Positions 17,739 to 24,203 of a stretch of DNA of 64,000 bases are shown piece by piece. Origin of the DNA: Proteiniphilum sp. UBA5384 (lineage in GTDB: Bacteria > Bacteroidota > Bacteroidia > Bacteroidales > Dysgonomonadaceae); the NCBI RefSeq assembly GCF_002410825.1, contig NZ_DHOS01000070.1, positions 1 to 64,000 of the forward strand, read 5' to 3'. The first letter of the stretch is position 1, and the number at the start of each line of letters is the position of its first letter. The notes under the pieces were generated by a model. That model saw only the letters and a program-made list of their open reading frames with translations. It was not told the origin of the DNA and made no database searches. Both the position numbers and the translations under genes were made by a program.

Positions 17739-18056
17739 TCATTTTTTCAGTTGTTCTTCCAAATATTTTTCTAATGTCGTGAGAAGTCTTATCGTATTGT
17801 TTGGTCGTTCGGGAATAGTTTTATTATCAATAACAGCTTGTGTCATATCCGAAAGGTTTGTCGCCGTGTTTTCCGTAAAGCCAACTGACAAAAGCATTTC
17901 TTTCCATTTGTATTGTGGTATGGATTGAACAGTTACCTTTTTGTTGAGTAATTTTGATAATGTATTTGCCACGTTGGAAAATTCATAGCGCAGTGACCCC
18001 GTTCGCCAGTCGTCGTTGACCCTCTTGACCATTTTATCATTGACCCTTTCCGCCAA
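17739..18056 (-). pseudogene. NmrA/SDR-type oxidoreductase, C-terminal fragment cut by the IS
   Basis: The open frame is 105 codons long, but only the part from about YEFSNVANTLSKLLNKKV to the C-terminus looks like a real protein. It matches the end of NmrA-like NAD(P)-binding proteins (an EVAxxLSxxLGKPV-type helix, then SIPQYKWKEMLLSVGF). The first 20-25 codons are the left terminal repeat of the IS read as protein. The Rossmann fold with the dinucleotide site is absent, so the gene is inactive. No N-terminal half was found on the far side of the IS, so the insertion was accompanied by loss or rearrangement. Confidence 0.6.
17975..18025. repeat. IS21 left terminal inverted repeat
   Basis: Pairs with 20338-20389 on the opposite strand. 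The core is GTGACCCCGTTCGCC and GTCGTCGTTGACCCTCT. Two further TTGACC repeats follow at about 18025 and 18040. Confidence 0.75.
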
Positions 18057-18066
18057 AATAAAAATG

Positions 18067-18100
18067 CCCCTGTCAGGTTTAATACTTGACAGGGGTTTTT
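18067..18100 (+). terminator. Terminator inside the IS left end, ahead of istA
   Basis: CCCCTGTCA (18067-18075) pairs with TGACAGGGG (18087-18095), followed directly by TTTTT. It points into istA and should block transcription entering from outside. This is a known way for IS elements to avoid activation by neighbouring promoters. Confidence 0.6.
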
Positions 18101-18149
18101 ATGTAATTTCGGTTTTCGTCTTGGCCGACGGTATAAAACTGATAATAGA

Positions 18150-19745
18150 ATGACAAAATTAAAAAATGTTCTCCGTTGCTACGCAATGGGAATGGGAATA
18201 AAAGGCATAAGCGGTGCCTTTGAGCTGTCCCGCAACACAGTGCGAAAGTATGTCCGGGCATACCAGGATAGCGGTCTTCCCCTTGAGAAAGTGTTAGCCA
18301 TGTCCGACGAGCATCTTCATGAGATGTTTGTTGGTAGTAAATCACGTGTCAGAGAGCCTTCGCATCGCCGGGCAGAGTTGGATGCTCTGCTTCCGGAGTA
18401 CGCCTCGCTCCTGAGCAGAAAAGGCGTCACGGTGCGCGAGCTCTTCGAAGAGTATGAACGCCAACACCCCGACGGTTACCGTCATGCGAATTTCGGCATC
18501 CTGCTGCGCCGATATATGCTCCAAACTAAGGTAATAGGTCATGTGGAACACTATGCCGGAGACCAGATGTACATCGACTTTGCCGGAAACCGTCTCGAGG
18601 TGACGGATGCCGTCACAAGCGAAGTAAAAAGAGTGGAAGTGTTCGTTGCTATCCTGCCGTGCAGCCATTATAGCTACTGCGAAGCAGTATGGTCGCAACG
18701 CAAGGAAGATCTTATCGGAGCTTGCCAGAACGCGCTGCATTTCTATGGTGGTGCCCCCATGGCAATAGTGCCTGATAACCTGAAGTCGGCAGTTACCCGC
18801 AGTGACCGCAATAAGCCGGTTATCAACGAAGAGTTCGCAGCCTTCGCCGAACACTACGGCTGCGCGGTATATCCTGCCCGTGTGCGCCATCCCAAGGACA
18901 AAGCACTCGTGGAGAACGCTGTCAAACTGATGTACCGTTCCGTTTATGCCGACATCGAAGGGTTGACGTTCCATGACCTGGTCTCCCTGAACAACGCCAT
19001 ACGGGTCTCACTTGATAAGTTCAACGATCGGCGCATGGCATCGCGCAAGCATTCCCCTCGCCAGCTGTTCGAGCAGACGGAGGCTGGATATCTGCGTCCT
19101 CTTCCGGCTATAGGCTACCAGATGAAAGAGCGCAAAACGGTAACGGTCATGCGTAACAGCTACGTCACGCTTCTCAAGCACCACTACAGCGTACCCAAAG
19201 AGTATATCGGCAAACGTGTGGACATCGTATATGACGCTGAAACACTGGATATTTTCCATGGACTCAGACACGTGGCCACGCATCACCGTGACGACACTCC
19301 TTATGGTTACACGCAGAAGCCCTCGCACAATCTGCCCGGCCGTCACGGCAGCTACGAGAAAGATATTGACGAGATCTTTGAGCGGGCCGCTTCCATCGAC
19401 AACATCGTACTGGTATACCTGAAGGAGGTGGCTGTTCATAAGAAGTATCCGCCCATAGCGTTCCGTAGCTGTCGCGGCATTCTTTCGCTTGAAAAAAAGT
19501 TCGGGCTGGAACGGCTTGTAGCAGCGTGTGCATGCGCATCACAAGCGCGTCTTTACGGATATCAGGACGTGCTCGACATTCTGGAAAAGGGGGATGACGC
19601 CGACTTCCTGCCATCTGCCGACGATTGTGACACAGGCGGAGAGGCGCCGGTACTCCCACGCCATAAAAACATCCGCGGACGCGACTACTTCTCAAAATCA
19701 ATCATATCAAACAACTTAAAAAAAGACAATAATGGAAACAAATGA
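18150..19745 (+). CDS. istA: IS21-family transposase IstA
   Basis: This DDE transposase cuts and joins the IS ends. The protein has 531 residues and is apparently intact. It has an N-terminal helix-turn-helix (GIKGISGAFELSRNTVRKYVRAY) for terminal-repeat binding, then the RNase-H-like core. The first Asp is in GDQMYIDFAG, the second in IVPDNLKSAV, and the Glu in KALVENAVKLMY. The C-terminal beta domain includes LLKHHYSVPKEYIGKRVDI. The stop codon overlaps the start of the istB remnant, as in the normal istA-istB arrangement. The gene is GC-richer than the AT-rich DNA on both sides. Confidence 0.93.
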   Translation: MTKLKNVLRCYAMGMGIKGISGAFELSRNTVRKYVRAYQDSGLPLEKVLAMSDEHLHEMFVGSKSRVREPSHRRAELDALLPEYASLLSRKGVTVRELFEEYERQHPDGYRHANFGILLRRYMLQTKVIGHVEHYAGDQMYIDFAGNRLEVTDAVTSEVKRVEVFVAILPCSHYSYCEAVWSQRKEDLIGACQNALHFYGGAPMAIVPDNLKSAVTRSDRNKPVINEEFAAFAEHYGCAVYPARVRHPKDKALVENAVKLMYRSVYADIEGLTFHDLVSLNNAIRVSLDKFNDRRMASRKHSPRQLFEQTEAGYLRPLPAIGYQMKERKTVTVMRNSYVTLLKHHYSVPKEYIGKRVDIVYDAETLDIFHGLRHVATHHRDDTPYGYTQKPSHNLPGRHGSYEKDIDEIFERAASIDNIVLVYLKEVAVHKKYPPIAFRSCRGILSLEKKFGLERLVAACACASQARLYGYQDVLDILEKGDDADFLPSADDCDTGGEAPVLPRHKNIRGRDYFSKSIISNNLKKDNNGNK

Positions 19746-19897
19746 AAAGACGGCACCTATCACTATCGAAAAAGACCGTAACAGACTGGTATGCTCTCTT
19801 CAAAAATGAGCTCATTGCAGAAGCTTGCCTCGACAGGATCATCCACAAAGCAACACGTCTCCAACTAAAAGGAGAGAGTCTAAGAAAAAAGTATTAA
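19732..19897 (+). pseudogene. istB: istB remnant (ATPase helper), internally deleted
   Basis: Intact IstB is a roughly 250-residue AAA+ ATPase needed for target capture. Here an istB-like start (ATG 19732) overlaps the istA end. After about 20 codons the sequence jumps to the IstB C-terminus: in another frame WYALFKNELIAEACLDRI is followed by HKATRLQLKGESLRKK, which matches the usual LDRIxHNAHRIELKGESLRK end. Walker A and B are gone, so some 600 bp were lost. A 51-codon frame from 19742 would make only this tail. Confidence 0.8.
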
Positions 19898-19932
19898 CTT
19901 CGTAGCGAATATCTGTCTTTACTCGCTAAAAA

Positions 19933-19975
19933 GTGAACGGGTATCACCGGAACACTGAACGGGTATCGTCCGGAA
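19933..19975 (+). repeat. Two IS21 right-end direct repeats
   Basis: GTGAACGGGTATCACCGGAA (19933-19952) and a near copy at 19955-19975. The shared GAACGGG core also occurs in the right terminal repeat (20358-20373), so these are probable IstA binding sites. Confidence 0.6.
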
Positions 19976-20026
19976 TAAGTAACTATATTCCTTTTTATGG
20001 GGAATATAGCTGAAAATCATCAAAAG

Positions 20027-20286
20027 TGTCCCAGTATGCTCCGGTTTTTAGAGCCGAGGCTCACTGCGCCAACGTTTTGCGCCGGTACCACTGTCCCAGT
20101 ATGCTCCGGTTTCTTGTGCGGTATGGCATCGAAAACGGCTTTTGTCCCAGTATGCTCCGGTTTTTGAGAGCAGATACCCAATATCGAATCTGCAAATCAC
20201 TGATAATCAATTATGACTCTCAGTACAAAAATGCCTGTTTCGACTCAGATTTAAGACCTTTATACTGTCCCAGTATACTCCGGTCT
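20027..20286 (+). repeat. Four interspersed copies of an 18-22 bp repeat
   Basis: TGTCCCAGTATGCTCCGG starts at 20027, 20092, 20143 and 20266 (the last copy has an A for G). Each is followed by TTT or TCT. Spacing is irregular (65, 51 and 123 bp) and the sequence between copies is unrelated. They lie between the istB remnant and the right terminal repeat. They may be transposase-binding repeats of a second, related element. Confidence 0.6.
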
Positions 20287-20337
20287 CTCCAGTCAGCATC
20301 ACCGGAATATGCATACGGGGCAATATAGAAAATTTTT

Positions 20338-20389
20338 AGAGGGTCAACGACGACTTGGCGAACGGGGTCACTGCGCTATGGATTTTCCA
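20338..20389. repeat. IS21 right terminal inverted repeat
   Basis: Reverse complement of 17975-18025 with one extra base and one substitution. Beyond it, at 20390-20485, lies the start of a fourth, interrupted cassette of the neighbouring array. Confidence 0.75.
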
Positions 20390-20485
20390 CATTCCACAAA
20401 GTTACAATTTTTATTCTTGAGTGAGGTTTTTTGTTGTCGGTTTTTGTCTGTTCGTTGATGTTGGCACGGTCGCTGGTGGCATTGT

Positions 20486-20612
20486 GCATAACGCCTGGCG
20501 GCTTGGCGCAGGGCGGAGGAACACAAATGTTTGCGCGGGTGTGAACGCTTGAAAGTCCGACAGGACTTTCTGCGGGCTTACACCCCGCCTTGTGCCAAAC
20601 CGCTTGTTAGGC
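20486..20612 (-). repeat. attC-like recombination site 1
   Basis: Read on the minus strand it starts with GCCTAAC, a perfect RYYYAAC, and ends with GTTATGC (GTTRRRY with one mismatch). The arms pair as GGTTTGGCACAAGGCGG against GGCTTGGCGCAGGGCGG (three differences), separated from the ends by unequal spacers of 4 and 7 nt. A variable central hairpin is present (GAAAGTCC-gaca-GGACTTTC, 20551-20570). The stop codon of the preceding cassette gene lies inside the site. Confidence 0.75.
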
Positions 20613-21717
20613 ATAGGTTATATTTCTCTTTGAGTTCTTTCGTTATAAATTCTTTGAGTTTTTTCTTTGTTATTCCCTTAAAATCCATTTCAAAAAAGTT
20701 TTCTACTTCTTTTTTCGAAAATCTAATCGGTGAATCTAATTTGTTTTTCGAGGATAAATGAGCTGTGTCTCTTAATGTGTCATAATAGGCTCTCTGGGCA
20801 ATTCTACCTCCTATAAAGTTAAAGTTTTCCTTTCTTTTTATATACCCCGATTCTTTTGCATTAACGTCTATTAGCCAAATAATGAAATCATTAAAGGTTT
20901 CGGGCAGTTCCTCCACTTTTGCACTTATTCTATGTTTCTTTAAAACGTAATCTTGAAAATATGTGAGATTATTACATAACCCAAGTTGTTCGGTCAAATA
21001 CTCGTTTTCAATAATTCGTAACAAACAAAGAATTGATTCCTTTCGAGCAGGTGTAAAGTGTTGTTCTTCATCAAATTCTACAATACGGCTTCCGATTTTC
21101 GGGTGATTATATATTAATCCATCAATATTATGAGCTATGCTACTAGTAGAGAATTTATTTTGAGAATTTAATCTTTTTAGTATTTCAGAATAGCAATTAT
21201 TTACGGATTCTTCAAATTCAAAATCAATATAATTTTTTGATAAAAAAACGAGATCCGAATTGATTGGTTTTCCTATGCTCTTAGAATACAAATAATCTTC
21301 TCCAACTACCTCTGCTAACGCTATAAAAAAAGAATCCTCATCTTTTAGTTGTGTTTTACTTGTTCTTGTTTTGTTAAGTATCAAAGGCTCGTTATTTGAA
21401 GTATTTCTCGGCGTAGAAGTTTCTTTATTCGATTGTTCTATTTTTGAAAACTCAATCAATAATGCAACTGCTGGCGATTGCACCCTTCCGCCAATATATT
21501 TTTTAGCTTCGCCTGTTTTTGTAATGTCATTCCCATTTAGATAAAAATCAAGCAATTCATCAATATAAATCTTTTCAATTTTTATGTTTCCTTCCCTTAC
21601 AAACTCTATAACATTACCATTTACTTTAATTGAATGATAACTAGCTCCCCCTGTTTTACTTTTGACAGATTTAATCTTCGATAATTTTTCTTTGAATTCA
21701 ACTCTATTCATAAACAT
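20578..21717 (-). CDS. Cassette gene 1: unrecognised protein with EFDEEQH motif
   Basis: I do not recognise a named family. The protein has 379 residues and is soluble, Lys- and Glu-rich, with no signal peptide. The N-terminal part (about 1-95) has a small beta-rich look (VKVNGNVIEF-like strands) ending in KKYIGGRVQSPAVALLIEF. A low-complexity linker follows (about 100-125). The middle has the segment GSRIVEFDEEQHFTPAR, whose acidic and Gln/His pattern resembles a PD-(D/E)xK-type nuclease site. The C-terminal part contains GGRIAQRAYYDTLRDTAHLS. The last 14 residues (from about NLCLTSGLAQGGV) are encoded by the attC-like site. Cassette genes are often defence or stress functions, so an endonuclease is possible but unproven. 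Confidence 0.75.
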   Translation of the reverse strand: MFMNRVEFKEKLSKIKSVKSKTGGASYHSIKVNGNVIEFVREGNIKIEKIYIDELLDFYLNGNDITKTGEAKKYIGGRVQSPAVALLIEFSKIEQSNKETSTPRNTSNNEPLILNKTRTSKTQLKDEDSFFIALAEVVGEDYLYSKSIGKPINSDLVFLSKNYIDFEFEESVNNCYSEILKRLNSQNKFSTSSIAHNIDGLIYNHPKIGSRIVEFDEEQHFTPARKESILCLLRIIENEYLTEQLGLCNNLTYFQDYVLKKHRISAKVEELPETFNDFIIWLIDVNAKESGYIKRKENFNFIGGRIAQRAYYDTLRDTAHLSSKNKLDSPIRFSKKEVENFFEMDFKGITKKKLKEFITKELKEKYNLCLTSGLAQGGV

Positions 21718-21736
21718 TCTCTTTTGTACAACTTGT

Positions 21737-21871
21737 GCCTAACGTTTTGGCAGCTTTGCGTTCGGGCGGGATTTTCAACCGAAAATTCCGAGCGAGCGAC
21801 AAAGCGTAAATTTAAGAAAAAATGTCGAACGGAAACGTTCGACCCGCCTGACGCAAAACTGCTTGTTAGTG
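21737..21871 (-). repeat. attC-like recombination site 2
   Basis: On the minus strand the ends are CACTAAC and GTTAGGC (the latter a perfect GTTRRRY). The arms CAGTTTTGCGTCAGGCGGG and CAGCTTTGCGTTCGGGCGGG pair with three differences. The spacer is AAG on one side and GTTTTGG on the other, the same asymmetry as site 3. It is located 10 bp after the stop of cassette gene 2 and 20 bp before the start of cassette gene 1. Confidence 0.78.
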
Positions 21872-21880
21872 GCTGTTTTT

Positions 21881-22696
21881 TCATAATTCAATTGTGTGTG
21901 GTTTTATGTCTGTGTCGTGGTTTGCAATAACTTCTATACAATTTTGTTGTTGGCTCATTTGTCTTACCCATTCCAAAGAACTAATTACTTTTTTCTTGTC
22001 AACCATAACGCCTGGCATTATCATTTGTTCCCACGATTTTTTGGCGTAACCCGTGTCGGCACACAGCAACACAAATTTTCCGTTGTTTTGAACGATTGTA
22101 GAAGCAAGTCCCATTGTATGTCCGGGCGTACTGACAAAAACAACGCTGTCGTCTCCAAACAAGTCAAACGCTAATTTTTCGTTTCCGTAATTTGATTGTT
22201 GGAATTTAAAAGTGTCAAATTTTACTCCGTCCCACATTGACGGAACATAAGCAATTTTGTTTTTCTGAGTGTCAAGAATTTCTATGTCGCTAACCAAAAT
22301 TTTCTTTGCTTCTTTTACCAATTTCATACCACTTGCGTGGTCGCTGTGCAAATGACTCATTACTAAAAAGTCAATGTCGCTTGGTTTCAGTCCACGTTGT
22401 TCTAATTGTTCGGTAATTGCTTGTCCTTTTGGCAAGTCGGCTTTGTTGATGATATAATGTAAGAAACCCAAATGTTTCTTTTGGTCTGTTCTTACGTCTG
22501 TGTGCCAACCTGTGTCAATTAAAACAAGTCCTTTTGGGTGTTCTATTAAATACGCTGAAACAGGAAGCCACGTTTGGTGTCTTTTGCTTCGCAAAATTCC
22601 TGTGTAAGAAAATGGGTTGATTGTCTTTTCGTGAAATGGCAGTGAACTGTCAACTCTTACTTGTCCGCAATGTAAAACGTGAATTTTTATGCTCAT
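21881..22696 (-). CDS. Cassette gene 2: MBL-fold, AHL-lactonase-like hydrolase
   Basis: A 271-residue metallo-beta-lactamase-fold enzyme without a signal peptide, so cytoplasmic. The dinuclear metal motif HLHSDHASG (HxHxDH) is near residue 117. A second His is in STPGHTMG, the bridging Asp in CADTGYA, and a last His in ANHDTDI. Overall length and the opening (HVLHCGQVRVD, then a LVLIDTGWH strand) match the N-acyl-homoserine lactonase (AttM/AiiB) group, which opens the lactone ring of quorum signals. Related enzymes act on other lactones, so the substrate is inference. The ATG at 22696 is preferred over a TTG 12 bp upstream. It forms one cassette with the site at 21737-21871. Confidence 0.85.
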   Translation of the reverse strand: MSIKIHVLHCGQVRVDSSLPFHEKTINPFSYTGILRSKRHQTWLPVSAYLIEHPKGLVLIDTGWHTDVRTDQKKHLGFLHYIINKADLPKGQAITEQLEQRGLKPSDIDFLVMSHLHSDHASGMKLVKEAKKILVSDIEILDTQKNKIAYVPSMWDGVKFDTFKFQQSNYGNEKLAFDLFGDDSVVFVSTPGHTMGLASTIVQNNGKFVLLCADTGYAKKSWEQMIMPGVMVDKKKVISSLEWVRQMSQQQNCIEVIANHDTDIKPHTIEL

Positions 22697-22739
22697 TTCT
22701 GTTATCAATTTGTCTGGTTGCGTGTCGCTCGGAAATAGC

Positions 22740-22871
22740 CACTAACGTTTTGGGTATTGCCGAAGGCGGGGATTTTTAGCACAAAAGTTCAATAGAAGAA
22801 CGAATGTTGAACCTTGTACTAATGTCCAATCGAAGCCGTTCAGCCCCGCTTTTGGCAATACCATGTTAGCT
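22740..22871 (-). repeat. attC-like recombination site 3
   Basis: On the minus strand it begins AGCTAAC and ends GTTAGTG. The arms GGTATTGCCAAAAGCGGGG and GGTATTGCCGAAGGCGGGG pair with two differences. Spacers are AT on one side and GTTTTG on the other. The centre (about 22775-22840) has no long complementarity. It lies 22 bp after the stop of cassette gene 3 and 43 bp before cassette gene 2. Confidence 0.78.
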
Positions 22872-22893
22872 GCTCGTACAGTTCATCCTATTG

Positions 22894-23955
22894 TTAAATT
22901 CCTTGAAACACAAATGGTTTTGTAACTACAAATTTATTGGATGTTTCACCAGCATAAACTTGTTGTTTGTCCAAAGAGAGTTTTTTTACCTTTCCCGTTG
23001 ATTGGCTGAAGTCCAAATTTTTAAAATCTACCCATACCGCATTGGGACTGAGTGCATCTTCAAAATAGTAAACCATATTCTTTTGGTCGGCGACTATTCT
23101 CCATCTGGTTGTCGATAAATTAGGGAATCCTTCTGTGGAAATTCCATAAGGAACAGAACAATTTCTTATTACACTGAATACACTTGCTACGGCAACTCGA
23201 GTATTGTCGGTTTGTGGAATTGCGTCGATATAATAAGATGCACGTACAAATCTATCGGCAGCTCTATTGGTGCCTGGAAGGAAAATTTTGCCTGGTATTT
23301 CTTTCCAATATTCATTTATGGCCAATTGTTCCTCAAAGATTGGGTCATTGGTCATAACCGTATAGGAAGGGTCGTGATGAATAAACAATTTTCCGTTGAT
23401 GTATTCAAGGATTGCATTGTCTCCTGTTGGGTCGGACAATGAGAGGTGTATAGTCGTATATTTATCTGTTCCGGGAATAAAGTCCGTAACCACGACAAAT
23501 TCTTCTTTTCTGAATTGTTCAACCGCTTCTTTCACGGTTGCAAAATTATCCAAAGCGTATTGCGCCCATAGTGATACTGCAAGCCCTTTGGTGTTACTAT
23601 CTTTTACAAATGGTGGGTACTTTGAATTGTTCAACCATAACATATTCGCATTAAGTCCTTTTTCGTTCATCCCGTCAGAAACTGCAATATCCCACGAACT
23701 GACAACAATGCTTCCGTATTTGGAAGTCCACTTAACTGTGTTTGTTCCGGTTTGTCCCTCTCGTTTTATGCCACGCGGGAATTGCCATAAATTTGCGGGT
23801 ATCTCCATTGAAAAGTCCATACTTCGAGCAGTGATAATAGTACCGTTTGGACCTTTATATACAACTCTAGTACAGGCTTCTGACCTTGTTGAAATGGTCA
23901 GAGTCACTATTGCAATGATAGCAGATAACGTGGTTTTGAAAAATAATTGTTTCAT
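22894..23955 (-). CDS. Cassette gene 3: secreted linear-amide hydrolase (choloylglycine/PVA type)
   Basis: An Ntn-hydrolase of 353 residues. Residues 1-27 are a signal peptide, and cleavage before Cys28 (SEA/CTRVVY) would expose the N-terminal nucleophilic Cys of the penicillin V acylase/bile salt hydrolase family. Other active-site signatures are ARSMDFS (Arg and Asp), LNANMLWL and the downstream TNDPIFEEQLAINEYW, with Asn in the oxyanion region. Members cleave linear amides such as conjugated bile salts, penicillin V or acyl-homoserine lactones. Gram-negative secreted forms often prefer the last. The substrate here is not determinable. It is the cassette nearest the recombinase and directly downstream of the array promoter. 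Confidence 0.85.
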   Translation of the reverse strand: MKQLFFKTTLSAIIAIVTLTISTRSEACTRVVYKGPNGTIITARSMDFSMEIPANLWQFPRGIKREGQTGTNTVKWTSKYGSIVVSSWDIAVSDGMNEKGLNANMLWLNNSKYPPFVKDSNTKGLAVSLWAQYALDNFATVKEAVEQFRKEEFVVVTDFIPGTDKYTTIHLSLSDPTGDNAILEYINGKLFIHHDPSYTVMTNDPIFEEQLAINEYWKEIPGKIFLPGTNRAADRFVRASYYIDAIPQTDNTRVAVASVFSVIRNCSVPYGISTEGFPNLSTTRWRIVADQKNMVYYFEDALSPNAVWVDFKNLDFSQSTGKVKKLSLDKQQVYAGETSNKFVVTKPFVFQGI

Positions 23956-24006
23956 ATACTCCTTATTTTAATTATAGTTATTTTTGATTGGTGTTGTCAT
24001 TGTATG

Positions 24007-24047
24007 GCAGCTAACGCACAAATATACGCAATAATATTAAAAAACAA
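24007..24047 (-). promoter_or_regulatory. Presumed attI joint and array promoter
   Basis: GCAGCTAAC at 24007-24015 (minus strand GTTAGCTGC) is the left boundary of the first cassette, and its complement recurs at the outer end of attC3. Just upstream on the minus strand is TATATTTG (24019-24026), a perfect -7 element, with TTG 18 bp further upstream (24045-24047). Transcription would start almost at the joint and run into the cassettes, the position of an integron Pc promoter. Confidence 0.6.
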
Positions 24048-24203
24048 TCATTTGTTTCAATAAAAATTAAAATGGGTTTTACATCTATGTGAATCAGTTG
24101 ATTGAAAACAGATATTTTGTTGCGTATTTCGAATTATTATACTATCTTTCAACTCCAACAGAGATTTAAAAGTGGATGTTTAACATATCTGAAATACGCA
24201 GTT

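Larger units (their letters stand above)
17975..20389 (+). mobile_element. IS21-family element with internally deleted istB
   Basis: The element is bounded by long imperfect inverted repeats (17975-18025 and 20338-20389, one indel and a single mismatch). The left end carries TGACCC-type repeats about 22-24 bp apart, and the right end carries matching inverted copies. These multiple terminal repeats are the IstA binding sites typical of IS21. Inside are a full istA, only the extremities of istB, and about 440 bp of non-coding DNA with two further repeat families. With IstB lost, the copy should not transpose unaided. Exact borders are uncertain because the outermost 8 bp of repeat similarity could be chance. 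Confidence 0.8.

Noticed and set aside
18057..18149. Extra small gene at the left end of the IS
   Set aside because: The open frames are the terminal repeats and terminator read as protein.
20027..20286. CRISPR array made of the four 18-22 bp repeats
   Set aside because: Spacing is 51, 65 and 123 bp, repeats are short, only four occur and no cas genes are present.
17739..20492. NmrA-like stump as the gene of the fourth cassette
   Set aside because: It is in the same orientation, but no attC-like site follows its stop near 17700-17740, and no N-terminal half matches in the fourth cassette start.
24102..24203. Longer recombinase starting at TTG 24102
   Set aside because: The extra 34 residues look random, begin with a rare start codon, and the ATG at 24204 opens the folded domain.
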